From Mycolicibacterium agri (GTDB lineage: Bacteria; Actinomycetota; Actinomycetes; Mycobacteriales; Mycobacteriaceae), in contig NZ_PDCP01000062.1 in assembly GCF_002553505.1 (NCBI RefSeq), positions 1 through 34,616 of the forward strand: 34,616 nucleotides of DNA, read 5' to 3'. The notes beneath the pieces were generated by a model, which did not search any database, was not told where the DNA came from, and saw nothing but the letters and a program-made list of their open reading frames with translations. This document shows positions 1-8,829 of this stretch, in pieces (within the stretch, counting starts at the first letter, position 1; each line of letters begins with the position of its first letter). The translations under genes were made by a program, and so were the position numbers.

Positions 1-97
1 CCCCCCCCCCCCCCCCCCCCTTTTTTTTTTTCAAGCACAACCCGGCATACGACATCATGCCTTGTCTGGTGGGCTCGGAGATGTGTATAAGAGCCCG
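1..97. other. Illumina P7 / index / Nextera adapter contamination
   Basis: Bases 1-31 are twenty C followed by eleven T. Bases 32-55 match the 24-nt Illumina P7 primer with four substitutions. Bases 56-63 (catgcctt) occupy the 8-nt index slot. Bases 64-78 match the Nextera read-2 stem with one mismatch. Bases 79-97 match the 19-bp Tn5 mosaic end except near its last bases. Order and spacing are exactly those of a library adapter, so this is read-through artefact, not genome. The substitutions and homopolymers suggest low-quality read ends were assembled. The long open frame starting at 57 begins inside this artefact, so that start is false. Confidence 0.96.
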
Positions 98-173
98 GGG
101 TGGGGGCGAAATGGGGGCCCCTTGGGACGCTAGGTGGAGCCGCGAGGGTCCCGTAAGTGTCGCCGGGCGGGCT

Positions 174-179
174 TACAGT
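174..179 (+). promoter_or_regulatory. Possible -10 element for a leaderless transcript
   Basis: TACAGT fits the mycobacterial TANNNT -10 consensus. It ends six bases before the GTG at 186, the spacing expected when transcription starts on the first base of the start codon. No convincing Shine-Dalgarno lies before that GTG. This is inference from spacing only. Confidence 0.35.
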
Positions 180-185
180 TGCGAC

Positions 186-3100
186 GTGTTCGTCGTCGAC
201 GGTCGGGTGATCTACAGCGCCTCCGACCTTGCAGCCGCGGCCCGCTGCGAGTACGCGCTGCTGCGCTCGTTCGACGCCCAGCTCGGCTGGGGCCCGCCGG
301 TCGCCGTGGAAGACGAATTGCTCACGCGCACAGCCAAACTCGGCGGTGAGCATGAGCAACGCCACCTCGACGAGCTGCGCGATCTTTCGCCGGACAACGT
401 CGCTGTCATCGGCAGGCCCAACTACACCGTCGACGGGCTCACCGCCGCCGCCGAGGCCACGCTGCAGGCGGTTCGCCGCCGCGCCCCGGTCATCTACCAG
501 GCCGCGATGTTCGACGGCCGCTTCGTCGGGTTCGCCGACTTCCTCCTCTTCGACGGCGAGCGCTACCGGCTGCGCGACACGAAGCTGGCCCGCTCGGTCA
601 AGGTCGAGGCGCTTCTCCAGCTGGCGGCCTACGCCGAGACGCTGACCGCGACGGGAGTGCCCGTCAGCGACGAGGTCGAGCTCGTACTCGGCGACACCGC
701 CACCGTCGGCTACCGCGTCGACGAACTCGTGCCCGTCTACCGGCCCCGCCGCGCGGCCCTGCAGAGCCTGCTCGACCGGCACCTGGCCGGCGGTACGGCG
801 GTGCGGTGGGAGGACGAGGAGGTCCGCGCCTGCTTCCGCTGCCCGGAGTGCACGACGCAGGTGCGCGAACACGACGACCTGCTGCTCGTCGCGGGCATGC
901 GGGCCAGTCAACGGGCCCGCTTCATCGACGCGGGCATCACCACGATGACCGAGCTCGCCCGGCATGAAGGCCCGGTCCCGGAACTGCCCGCACGGGCCAC
1001 CGCCGCGTTGACCGCCCAGGCCCGCCTGCAGACCGCACCGCGGATCGACGGCAAGCCGCCGGTCGAGGTAATCGACAGCCAGCCGCTGAACCTGCTGCCC
1101 GACCCCGACAAGGGCGATCTGTTCTTCGACTTCGAAGGCGACCCACTGTGGACCGCCGACGGTCGGCAGTGGGGTCTGGAGTACCTGTGGGGCGTGCTCG
1201 AGGTCGGCGGGGCGTTTCGGCCGCTGTGGGCGCACGACCGGGAAAGCGAACGCCAAGCCCTCGTCGACTTCCTCGCGATGGTGCGCAGGCGCCGCAAGCG
1301 CTACCCGAACATGCACATCTACCACTACGCGCCCTATGAGAAGACGGCGCTGCTGCGGCTGGCCGGCCGCTACGGCGTCGGCGAGGACGAAGTCGACGAC
1401 CTGCTGCGCAGCGGTGTGCTCGTCGACCTTTATCCCCTTGTGCGCAAATGCATTCGGGTTGGCGCCGAGAACTACAGCCTCAAGTCGCTGGAACCTCTGT
1501 ACATGGGCGCCGAGCTGCGCACCGGCGACGTCACCACCGCCGCCGACTCGATCAACCAGTACGCCCGCTACTGCGACCTGCGCGCCGACGGACGCGACGA
1601 GGAAGCCGAGATCGCGCTCAAACAGATCGAGGAGTACAACCGCTACGACTGCCGGTCCACCCACCGGCTGCGCGACTGGCTGATCAAGATCGCCATCGAA
1701 TCCGCCGTGCCTCCCCTCGGCCCGCAACAGGTGGGCGACGGGGTCGCGGCCGAGGACACCGACGACCTGGCCCGCACATTGCTGGCCTTCGCCGGCGATG
1801 GCGTCGATGGCCGCACCCCCGAGCAGACGGCGGTGGCACTGGTGGCGGCGGCGCGCGGCTATCACCGGCGCGAGGACAAGCCGTTCTGGTGGGCGCATTT
1901 CGACCGGTTGAACAATCCGGTCGACGAATGGGGCGACACCACCGACGTGTTTCTCGTCGAGAAGGCCGAAGTCGTCAAGGACTGGCACATTCCGTCACGT
2001 GCGCGGAAGAACCAGCGGTGGGTCAAGCTGACCGGCGCGCTGGAGGCCGGCGGCCTCGCCCGCGAGGTGTTCGCGCTGTACGACCCGCCGTCGCCGTCTG
2101 GTCTGTCCGACAATCCGGACCGGCGCGCCGCGGGCAACGCCGAGATCGTCGGCGTCGACGACGACAACGTCCCGACCGAGGTGACCATCTGCGAGCGCGA
2201 ACCCGCTGACGGGCCGTTCACCCAGGTGCCGTTCGCGCTGACGCCGCGGTCGATCGTCGGCACGAAGAAACTGCGCGAGTCGATCGACACCTTCGCCGCG
2301 CACGTCTGCGACGGTCTGCCCGCGCTGCCCGACAACGCCGTCATGGACATCCTGTTGCGCCGCGCCCCGCGCACCCGCAGCGGCGCCCCGCTGCCGCACA
2401 CCGGCAACACCGTGACCGATATCACCGCCGCGCTGCTCGACCTCGACAACTCCTACCTCGCCGTACACGGCCCGCCCGGCACCGGCAAGACGTACACGGC
2501 CGCCAGAATCATCGCGTCGCTGGTCAACAACCATCAATGGCGCGTCGGTGTGGTCGCGCAGTCGCACGCCGTCGTCGAGAACCTGTTCCGCGACCTGGTC
2601 AAGGCCGAGGTCGACCCGGCACGCATCGGCAAGAAGGACACCGCCGCCGACAACCCGTGGCAACGGGTCGACAAGGACAATTACGCCGCGTTCATCGCGA
2701 CTACGCCCGGCTGCATAATCGGCGGCACCGCATGGGATTTCGCCAACGACGATCGCGTCGACGCGGCCAGCCTCGACCTGCTGGTCGTCGAGGAGGCCGG
2801 TCAGTTCTGCCTGGCCAACACCATCGCGGTGGCCCGCGCGGCCAACAACCTGATGCTGCTCGGCGATCCGCAGCAGCTGCCGCAGGTCAGCCAGGGCCAC
2901 CATCCCGAACCGGTCGACGCGTCCGCGCTCGGCTGGCTGGTGAACGGCCACCGCACACTGCCCGAGCAGTTCGGCTACTTCCTCGACCGCTCGTATCGCA
3001 TGCATCCCGCTGTGTGCGAAAGGGTTTCGCGACTGGCCTACGAGGGACGGCTGGGCTCGGAAGAAAGCCACACCGCCGCGCGACGCCTCGACGGTTTCCC

Positions 3101-3593
3101 GCCGGGAGTGCGCGTGCTGACCGTCGCCCACGACGGCAACTCGACCAGCAGCCCCGAGGAAGCCGCGCGAATCGTGGCCGAGATCCGGCGATTGCTCGGT
3201 ACGGAGTGGACCGACGAGGACGGCCGCCGCCAACTGGGTCAGCACGACGTGTTGGTCGTGGCCCCCTACAACGCGCAGGTGTTGCTGCTGCGTGACGAAC
3301 TCGACACGGCCGGGTTGGAAGGTGTCGACGTCGGAACCGTCGACAAGTTCCAGGGCCGCCAGGCGCCGGTCGTTTTCGTGTCGATGACGGCGTCATCAAT
3401 TGACGATGTGCCGCGCGGAATCTCCTTCCTGCTCAACCGAAATCGGCTCAACGTCGCGGTGAGCCGGGCCAAGTACGCCAGCATCATCGTCCGCTCCGAA
3501 ACGCTCACCGACTACCTGCCCTCCACACCGGACCGCCTGATCGAACTGGGGGCGTTCTTGTCGTTGTCGCGGTGTGATACACCGTTGGAGTGA
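186..3593 (+). CDS. TM0106-type Cas4/RecB-like nuclease, DEDD exonuclease and SF1 helicase fusion
   Basis: Three nucleic-acid modules are visible (numbering from GTG 186, 1135 aa). The N-terminal part looks like a Cas4/RecB nuclease: an early Cys in ARCEYALL, an ADF Asp near 117, a DTK (D-x-K) near 131, a QxxxY-like LQLAAYAE after it, and a CFRCPEC cluster near 216 that could bind iron-sulfur. An RNase H-like DEDD exonuclease follows, with DFEGDP near 315 and YNRYD near 484. The C-terminal half is a superfamily 1 helicase: Walker A GPPGTGKT near 762, Walker B VVEEAGQ, VDKFQG and NVAVSRAK. The size and neighbourhood match M. tuberculosis Rv1251c. It probably acts in DNA or RNA processing or repair; the substrate is unknown. 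The upstream in-frame extension to 57 lies in adapter sequence and is rejected. The stop overlaps the next start in GTGA, so the two are probably co-translated. Confidence 0.85.
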   Translation: MFVVDGRVIYSASDLAAAARCEYALLRSFDAQLGWGPPVAVEDELLTRTAKLGGEHEQRHLDELRDLSPDNVAVIGRPNYTVDGLTAAAEATLQAVRRRAPVIYQAAMFDGRFVGFADFLLFDGERYRLRDTKLARSVKVEALLQLAAYAETLTATGVPVSDEVELVLGDTATVGYRVDELVPVYRPRRAALQSLLDRHLAGGTAVRWEDEEVRACFRCPECTTQVREHDDLLLVAGMRASQRARFIDAGITTMTELARHEGPVPELPARATAALTAQARLQTAPRIDGKPPVEVIDSQPLNLLPDPDKGDLFFDFEGDPLWTADGRQWGLEYLWGVLEVGGAFRPLWAHDRESERQALVDFLAMVRRRRKRYPNMHIYHYAPYEKTALLRLAGRYGVGEDEVDDLLRSGVLVDLYPLVRKCIRVGAENYSLKSLEPLYMGAELRTGDVTTAADSINQYARYCDLRADGRDEEAEIALKQIEEYNRYDCRSTHRLRDWLIKIAIESAVPPLGPQQVGDGVAAEDTDDLARTLLAFAGDGVDGRTPEQTAVALVAAARGYHRREDKPFWWAHFDRLNNPVDEWGDTTDVFLVEKAEVVKDWHIPSRARKNQRWVKLTGALEAGGLAREVFALYDPPSPSGLSDNPDRRAAGNAEIVGVDDDNVPTEVTICEREPADGPFTQVPFALTPRSIVGTKKLRESIDTFAAHVCDGLPALPDNAVMDILLRRAPRTRSGAPLPHTGNTVTDITAALLDLDNSYLAVHGPPGTGKTYTAARIIASLVNNHQWRVGVVAQSHAVVENLFRDLVKAEVDPARIGKKDTAADNPWQRVDKDNYAAFIATTPGCIIGGTAWDFANDDRVDAASLDLLVVEEAGQFCLANTIAVARAANNLMLLGDPQQLPQVSQGHHPEPVDASALGWLVNGHRTLPEQFGYFLDRSYRMHPAVCERVSRLAYEGRLGSEESHTAARRLDGFPPGVRVLTVAHDGNSTSSPEEAARIVAEIRRLLGTEWTDEDGRRQLGQHDVLVVAPYNAQVLLLRDELDTAGLEGVDVGTVDKFQGRQAPVVFVSMTASSIDDVPRGISFLLNRNRLNVAVSRAKYASIIVRSETLTDYLPSTPDRLIELGAFLSLSRCDTPLE

Positions 3594-4948
3594 GCAATAC
3601 GCTGATCGACCGGCTGGCGGCAATCGTCGGCGCATCACAGGTCAGCGCAGACCCCGACGTGCTGGAAGGCCGTAGCCTCGACCACACTGGCCGTTACCGC
3701 GGACGGGCCAGCGCGCTGGTGCGACCGGGAACCACCGAGGAAGTCGCCGGGGTGCTGCGCGAATGCCGGGAGGCCGGCGTCCATGTGACGGTGCAGGGCG
3801 GGCGCACGTCTCTGGTCGCAGGCGCCGTGCCCGAGTACGACGATGTGCTGCTGTCCACGGAGCGGCTGACCGAAGTCGGCGCGGTCGACGCCGTCGATCG
3901 ACGCGTCCGCGTGGGCGCCGGGGTGACGCTGGCTGCGGTGCAGCGGGCGGCGGCCAAGGCGGGCCTGGTCTTCGGCGTTGATCTGGCCGCGCGCGACTCC
4001 GCCACCGTCGGCGGCATGGCGTCGACGAACGCGGGCGGGCTGCGCACCGTGCGCTACGGCAACATGGGCGAACAGATCATCGGTCTCGAAGTGGTGCTGC
4101 CGGACGGCTCAATTGTGCACCGGCACAGCGAAGTTCGCCGCGACAACACCGGCTACGACCTGGCCGCGCTGTTCGTCGGCGCCGAAGGCACCCTCGGCGT
4201 GATCACCGCGCTGGATTTGCGGCTGCACCCCACCCCGCCGCACCGAGTAACGGCGGTCTGCGGGTTCGACGACCTCGACGACCTTGTCGCCGCGGGCCGC
4301 GAATTCCGCGATATGGCCGCCATCGCCGCACTGGAATTGATCGATTCCCGCGCCAGCGCCCTGACCGCCGCGCACCTCGGCGTCGCGGCGCCCGTCGCCG
4401 GCGCGTGGCAGCTGCTGATCGAACTCGCCGCCGACACCGACCCCACCGAGCAGCTCGCCGATGCGCTGGAGAACGTAGCGCTGAGCGACGAACCCGCCGT
4501 CGGTGTCGACGCCGTCGCACAGCAACGGCTGTGGCAGGTCCGCGAATCGCTGGCCGAGATACTCGGTCTGTACGGGCCACCGCTGAAATTCGACGTGTCC
4601 TTGCCGCTTTCGGCGATATCGAGCTTCGCCGACGAATCCCGCGAGCTCGTCGCCGCGCACGCGCCGGATGCGATTCCGGTGCTGTTCGGCCACATCGGCG
4701 AGGGCAATCTGCACCTGAACGTGTTGCGGTGTCAGCTGGAGGGTGCGCGCGAAGCCGAGCTCTACGGCGCGATGATGGCGCTGATCGCCCGCTGCGGCGG
4801 CAATGTCAGTTCCGAACACGGCGTCGGCACCAGAAAGCGGGACTATGTGGGAATGTCGCGCACAGAGGCCGACATCGCGGCGATGCGAACGGTCAAGGCC
4901 GCGTTCGATCCCGCCGGCTATCTCAACGGCGCCGTGCTGTTCGACTAG
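3590..4948 (+). CDS. FAD-linked 2-hydroxyacid dehydrogenase (GlcD/D-lactate dehydrogenase family)
   Basis: A 452-aa flavoprotein of the PCMH (vanillyl-alcohol oxidase) fold. The N-terminal FAD-binding part has VRPGTTEEVAGVLREC, a QGGRTSLVAGAVP loop, SATVGGMASTNAGG and GAEGTLGVIT. The C-terminal FAD-oxidase domain has GHIGEGNLHLNV and SSEHGVGTRKRDY, which carry the metal- and substrate-binding histidines of the family. It probably oxidises a D-2-hydroxyacid (lactate, glycolate or 2-hydroxyglutarate); the substrate cannot be read from sequence. Length and motifs fit M. tuberculosis Rv1257c. The GTG start at 3590 overlaps the upstream stop, so coupling is likely; GGAG lies almost on the start, too close for a normal ribosome-binding site. 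The stop shares a CTAG with the convergent exporter. Confidence 0.88.
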   Translation: MSNTLIDRLAAIVGASQVSADPDVLEGRSLDHTGRYRGRASALVRPGTTEEVAGVLRECREAGVHVTVQGGRTSLVAGAVPEYDDVLLSTERLTEVGAVDAVDRRVRVGAGVTLAAVQRAAAKAGLVFGVDLAARDSATVGGMASTNAGGLRTVRYGNMGEQIIGLEVVLPDGSIVHRHSEVRRDNTGYDLAALFVGAEGTLGVITALDLRLHPTPPHRVTAVCGFDDLDDLVAAGREFRDMAAIAALELIDSRASALTAAHLGVAAPVAGAWQLLIELAADTDPTEQLADALENVALSDEPAVGVDAVAQQRLWQVRESLAEILGLYGPPLKFDVSLPLSAISSFADESRELVAAHAPDAIPVLFGHIGEGNLHLNVLRCQLEGAREAELYGAMMALIARCGGNVSSEHGVGTRKRDYVGMSRTEADIAAMRTVKAAFDPAGYLNGAVLFD

Positions 4949-7251
4949 TCGCCTCGCGAGTGCCGCCCGTACCGCCACACGTCATCGTCGCCGCGCGAGT
5001 GCTTCCCGTTGCCGCCGAACCTGAACGGCGGCCGATCGTCGGTCCGCCCGTGCCGCGAGGGACGCTCGTCGTCGGACTCGTCCGGGCTCTCGCGGTGGGC
5101 ATGCTTGCCGAAGTTCAGCGGATAGTCCGGGCTGAGAACATCCGGCGTTCGCGGCGAGCTCGGCGGCTTGGCCTCCGGTTCCTCGCGCGGCACAAAACGG
5201 CTCAGCGGCTGAAACCGCTGCTGCTTGTCGACGTGAAAGCCATTGTGCGCGAACCCGATCGGCTCTACCGAGGGTTTGGGCAGCGGCACGTCGGACAGAA
5301 AGTCGAACAGGCTGCCTCTGCCGCGTGCCTCGGGCCGCGGGACTGACGGCGCCGACGGCTCCGGCCCGACGTCCGGCTCCCAGTCCACAGGCGACTCCGG
5401 CTCGCCAACAGGCGACTCCGGCTCCCAGTCCACAGGCGACTCCGGCTCGCCGGCGGGCTGCGGGTCGACGTCCGGCTCGGGGTCGACGGGGGGTCGCTCA
5501 TCGGCGAGCAGGCTGCGCCACGCCGTGACGGGCTCGTCGTGCCACGTGTCGACGGGAGGCTTGGGCAGGTGCTCGTGACGCGCGGCCATCGGCTCGGTGT
5601 CCTCCTCGTCGACCTCCGCGGCCACCGGACCGACGAACTGCGCGACCGGCTCGACATCGCCGTGCTCGAGGATGAGCTCGACGTACTCGTCGTCATCGTC
5701 GTACTCGTCATCGTCGTACTCGTCATCGTCGTACTCGTCGTCGCCCCAGTAGTCGTCCTCGCCGGGCACATCGCCGCTGAGCACCCGCTGCGAGGTGAAC
5801 CCGCGCAGAAACAGCGCGGCGATGATGCCGAACAACGCGATGAACGCGGGCAGCAGCAGCGACTGCGACATCGCGGCGGCGAACGGCGCATGCAGGAAGT
5901 CCGGTAGTTCTGTCACCGAACCTTCACCGACCGGTTCGTCGGCGCCGAACGGCATCTCGGCGCTCAGCCGCGTCGTCATGAACGCGGCCATGGCCGCACT
6001 GCCCAGCACCGAGCCGACCTGTCGGGTGGCGTTGTACACGCCGGAGCCGGCGCCGGCCACCTGCGGCGCCAGGTTGCGTGTCGCGGTGGCCGCGAGCGGC
6101 GACCAGATGAACGCCATGCCGACGCCGATCGCGGTCAGCGGCACCACGATCCGCCAGATCGCCGTCGTCGGCGTCATCTCCACCGACAGCCAGGTCATCG
6201 CGACCGCCAGCACCGAGAAGCCGAACCCGACGATCGGCCGCGGGTGGTAGCGGTCGACGAGCCGGCCGACCCACGGCGCCAGCGTGCCGTTCGCGATCGC
6301 CATCGGGCCGGTCAGCAGCGCCGCACGCGTCGGCGAAAGACCGCACACCGCTTGCGCATAGAACATGACCGGCAGAATCTGCGCGGTCACGACGAAGCCG
6401 ATGGTCGCGACGCCGAGCGCGGACAGGCTGAAGTCGCGGTCGCGGAAGATGCCGAGCGGGATGAGCGGTTCGTTGCGGTTGGCCTGCTGCCAGAACACGA
6501 AGGCGGCCATGAAGCCGATCCCGAGCGCCACCATGCCCCACACCCACGGCGCCCACTGGTGTGACTGCCCTTCCTGCAGCGCGAAGACGATCAGGAACAT
6601 GCCGATGCCGGACAGCAGCACGCCGAGCAGGTCGAAGCCGCGCTTCTGCGTCGGCAGCGTGGGCACCAGCCACATGGCCAGGCCGAATCCGATGACGCCG
6701 ATCGGCACGTTGACGATGAAGATCCACTGCCAGCCGAGGCCGTCGACGAGCACGCCGCCGGCCAGCGGCCCGACCAGCGTGGCGACGCCGGCGGTGGTGC
6801 CCCAGACGCTCATCGCGACGCCCCGCCGCTCCGCGGGGAAAATACGGGTGATCGTCGACAGGGTCTGCGGGGTCAGCACCGCCGCGCCGACACCCTGCAC
6901 CACGCGGGCGACGATCAACATGCCGATCGTCTGCGACAGCCCGCACCACAGCGATGCGGCGGTGAACACCGCGAGCCCGATCAGATAGAGGTTCTTCGGC
7001 CCGTACCGGTCACCGAGGCGGCCTGCGACCAGCAGGGGCACCGCGAAGCCGAGCAGGTAGGCGCTGGTCACCCAGATCACCGCGTCGTAACCGGCGCCGA
7101 GGCTCTCCATGATCGACGGATTGGCGACGGCCACGATGGTCGCGTCGACGAGGATCATGAAGAAGCCGACCATCATGGCCCACAGCGCATGCCACGGATT
7201 GGCGGCAGTGGCGGCCCCTCCCGCGGGCCGGCCTCGCAGCGCCGTGGTCAT
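4945..7251 (-). CDS. DHA2-family (EmrB/QacA-type) MFS exporter with long acidic C-terminal tail
   Basis: Residues 1 to about 485 are a proton-driven major facilitator exporter, probably with 14 membrane helices. It shows an LVDATIVAVANPS motif near the first helix, GRLGDRYGPKNLY (motif A) and a VGPLAGGVLVD motif C typical of antiporters. It resembles M. tuberculosis Rv1250 but is much longer (768 versus roughly 580 aa as recalled). The extra ~280 residues form a soluble tail with a block of D/E/Y repeats, a Pro-Glu-Ser-Trp repeat block and an Arg/Asp/His-rich end. The ATG at 7251 is chosen because GAGGTGGGG lies just upstream; the in-frame extension to 7314 has no such signal. Likely role: efflux of hydrophobic or cationic compounds. 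The function of the tail is unknown. Confidence 0.85.
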   Translation of the reverse strand: MTTALRGRPAGGAATAANPWHALWAMMVGFFMILVDATIVAVANPSIMESLGAGYDAVIWVTSAYLLGFAVPLLVAGRLGDRYGPKNLYLIGLAVFTAASLWCGLSQTIGMLIVARVVQGVGAAVLTPQTLSTITRIFPAERRGVAMSVWGTTAGVATLVGPLAGGVLVDGLGWQWIFIVNVPIGVIGFGLAMWLVPTLPTQKRGFDLLGVLLSGIGMFLIVFALQEGQSHQWAPWVWGMVALGIGFMAAFVFWQQANRNEPLIPLGIFRDRDFSLSALGVATIGFVVTAQILPVMFYAQAVCGLSPTRAALLTGPMAIANGTLAPWVGRLVDRYHPRPIVGFGFSVLAVAMTWLSVEMTPTTAIWRIVVPLTAIGVGMAFIWSPLAATATRNLAPQVAGAGSGVYNATRQVGSVLGSAAMAAFMTTRLSAEMPFGADEPVGEGSVTELPDFLHAPFAAAMSQSLLLPAFIALFGIIAALFLRGFTSQRVLSGDVPGEDDYWGDDEYDDDEYDDDEYDDDDEYVELILEHGDVEPVAQFVGPVAAEVDEEDTEPMAARHEHLPKPPVDTWHDEPVTAWRSLLADERPPVDPEPDVDPQPAGEPESPVDWEPESPVGEPESPVDWEPDVGPEPSAPSVPRPEARGRGSLFDFLSDVPLPKPSVEPIGFAHNGFHVDKQQRFQPLSRFVPREEPEAKPPSSPRTPDVLSPDYPLNFGKHAHRESPDESDDERPSRHGRTDDRPPFRFGGNGKHSRGDDDVWRYGRHSRGD
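5375..5459 (-). repeat. In-frame ~45-bp tandem repeat in the exporter tail
   Basis: A 24-bp plus 21-bp composite unit occurs at 5375-5419 and again from 5420, imperfect at its end. It encodes repeated GEPESPVDWEPESPV-type peptides. Multiples of three keep the frame, so copy number can vary without breaking the protein. Confidence 0.8.
5683..5745 (-). repeat. 15-18 bp microsatellite-like repeat encoding an acidic EYDDD block
   Basis: Units of gtactcgtcatcgtc (15 bp), with one 18-bp variant at 5683, run in tandem and encode repeated Glu-Tyr-Asp-Asp-Asp on the minus strand. Assembly of copy number here may be unreliable with short reads. Confidence 0.85.
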
Positions 7252-7418
7252 ATCCCCACCTCGTCTTCGGCTCCTGTCGATGGTGTCGAGTTCTGTGGCC
7301 CGACGCCAGCCCAATGGACTGTTCTCAAGGACTCTACGAAGCTTCGCAGCCAGATGACCTGCACATCGGCGCCGAGTGGCAACTCGTTTCAGCGCGCGCG
7401 CAGCACGTCAAGCGCTTT

Positions 7419-7462
7419 GGTCCGACGGTACGGACCGATCATGACCGGGACAACTGTCCCGG
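7419..7462. promoter_or_regulatory. Two operator-like palindromes between the MFS genes
   Basis: Within the 229-bp gap 7252-7480, GGTCCG and CGGACC (7419-7424 and 7431-7436) flank a 6-bp spacer. CCGGGACA and TGTCCCGG (7445-7452 and 7455-7462) form an 8-bp-arm palindrome with a 2-bp centre. A half-related ACAACTGTG follows at about 7466. Such compact dyads are typical of dimeric repressors (for example TetR type). They lie upstream of the exporter start at 7251 and just after the Bcr-type gene stop. No regulator gene is in the window. A 10-bp palindrome CGAAGCTTCG also lies at 7337-7346. Confidence 0.45.
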
Positions 7463-7480
7463 AAACAACTGTGCCGCAGA

Positions 7481-8710
7481 CTACGCCGGCTCGGCGAGCG
7501 CCCCCTCGGGCACCGTCTCGTCGGTGTCGGTGGAGGTGCCGACCGCCAGAAGGGCCAGCAGAGCAACCAGCGCACTGACCGCCATCACCGCGGCCAGCGC
7601 TAACTCGTCGTTGCCCAGCACGCCGACCAACGGGGCGACCGCGGCGCCGAGACCGAACTGGGCAGCGCCCAGCAGCGCCGCCGCGGTACCTCCCGCGTCG
7701 GGATGGCGTGACAAGGCGATGGCCGGCGCGTTGGGAATGACCAGGCCCATCGCGGCCAGAATCGCCCACACCGGCACCACGAAGCCCGCCAGTCCCCCGA
7801 CCTCCGCGACCGCCAGCGCGACGAACACGCCGCCGGCCAGCAACGCCGCGGCCAACGCCCACAACGTGATCGACTGCGGGGTGAACCGCTTCAGCAGCAC
7901 GACGTTGAACTGCGTCGCGCCGATCAACGCGACCGCTCCAGCGCCGAACACCAGCGCGAACGCCTGCTGGTCGAGCCCGTAGATGCCCTGCAGCACGAAC
8001 GACGCCCCGGCGATGTAGGCGAACAGCCCCGACATGCCGAGCGCGGCGACCAGCACGAGGATCACGAACCGCGAGTCGCGCAGCAGTTCGACGTAGGTCG
8101 TGGCGATGCCGCGGACCTGCAACGGTCGGCGGTGTGTGGGCGCCAGCGTCTCGGGCAGGGCGAACGCCGCTACCAGCAGCAGCAGTCCGGCCAGCACCAC
8201 CAGGGCGGTGAAAACCCAGTGCCACGACCCACGCAGCAGCACGGCGGCGCCCAGCGACGGCGCCACCACAGGCGCGACACCCAGCACGAGCATCAGCCGC
8301 GACAGCACAGTGGCCGCGGCCGAGCCGGCGAACAGATCGCTCACCACCGCGATGGCGACGACCATCGAAGCGGCCGCGCCGATGCCCTGCAACACCCGGG
8401 CCGACCCCAACACGGCGACGTTGGACGCCAGCATGCAGACCACCGATGCCGCCATGTGCACGACGATGCCCGCCATCAACGGCCGCCTACGGCCCAGCGA
8501 GTCGGACAGCGGCCCGACGATCAGCTGGCCCAGCGCCAGCCCGAGCAGCGTTCCCGTCAGCGTCAGCTGCACGATCGACGAGGACACCGACAAGTCGTCG
8601 GCGATCTTCGGCAGCGCGGGCAGGTACATGTCGATGGTCAATGGGCCGAGCGCCACCAGGACACCGAGCACGACGATCATCCGAACGCGCCCTGGTGCCT
8701 TTGAATTCAT
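7481..8710 (-). CDS. Bcr/CflA-family MFS multidrug exporter
   Basis: A 409-aa hydrophobic protein with about 12 predicted helices. PLTIDMYLPALP in the first helix is the signature of the Bcr/CflA (DHA1) group, and GPLSDSLGRRRP is MFS motif A. It is expected to export drugs or small metabolites by proton antiport across the inner membrane. The start at 8710 is the first ATG; a GTG at 8743 would add eleven residues. Neither has a clear ribosome-binding site, so the transcript may be leaderless. It is transcribed in the same direction as the DHA2 exporter, 229 bp upstream of it, and divergently from the small membrane protein. Confidence 0.85.
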   Translation of the reverse strand: MNSKAPGRVRMIVVLGVLVALGPLTIDMYLPALPKIADDLSVSSSIVQLTLTGTLLGLALGQLIVGPLSDSLGRRRPLMAGIVVHMAASVVCMLASNVAVLGSARVLQGIGAAASMVVAIAVVSDLFAGSAAATVLSRLMLVLGVAPVVAPSLGAAVLLRGSWHWVFTALVVLAGLLLLVAAFALPETLAPTHRRPLQVRGIATTYVELLRDSRFVILVLVAALGMSGLFAYIAGASFVLQGIYGLDQQAFALVFGAGAVALIGATQFNVVLLKRFTPQSITLWALAAALLAGGVFVALAVAEVGGLAGFVVPVWAILAAMGLVIPNAPAIALSRHPDAGGTAAALLGAAQFGLGAAVAPLVGVLGNDELALAAVMAVSALVALLALLAVGTSTDTDETVPEGALAEPA

Positions 8711-8829
8711 AACCGGCGATATTGCCACGCAAGTTGTTAGCACGCTGAATCAATAATTTCTTCCCGGCCGCACCCGTGAGCGAAGTCATAGCGGGCACTC
8801 TCGGTCTCGGTTGCGCGTTGAACAACCGT

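Noticed and set aside
1..31. Poly-C/poly-T tract as a phase-variable element
   Set aside because: It is attached to adapter sequence and is a read or assembly artefact.
57..185. Apparent start of the first gene at 57
   Set aside because: It lies in adapter sequence; family-like protein begins only at about the GTG at 186.
1995..3245. Long antisense open frame (416 aa) opposite the helicase gene
   Set aside because: Shadow of GC-rich codon bias; the low-complexity Gly/Arg/Val composition shows no domain, while the plus strand has intact motifs.
5375..5745. Possible CRISPR array
   Set aside because: The repeats are short, adjacent, in frame within the exporter tail and lack unique spacers.
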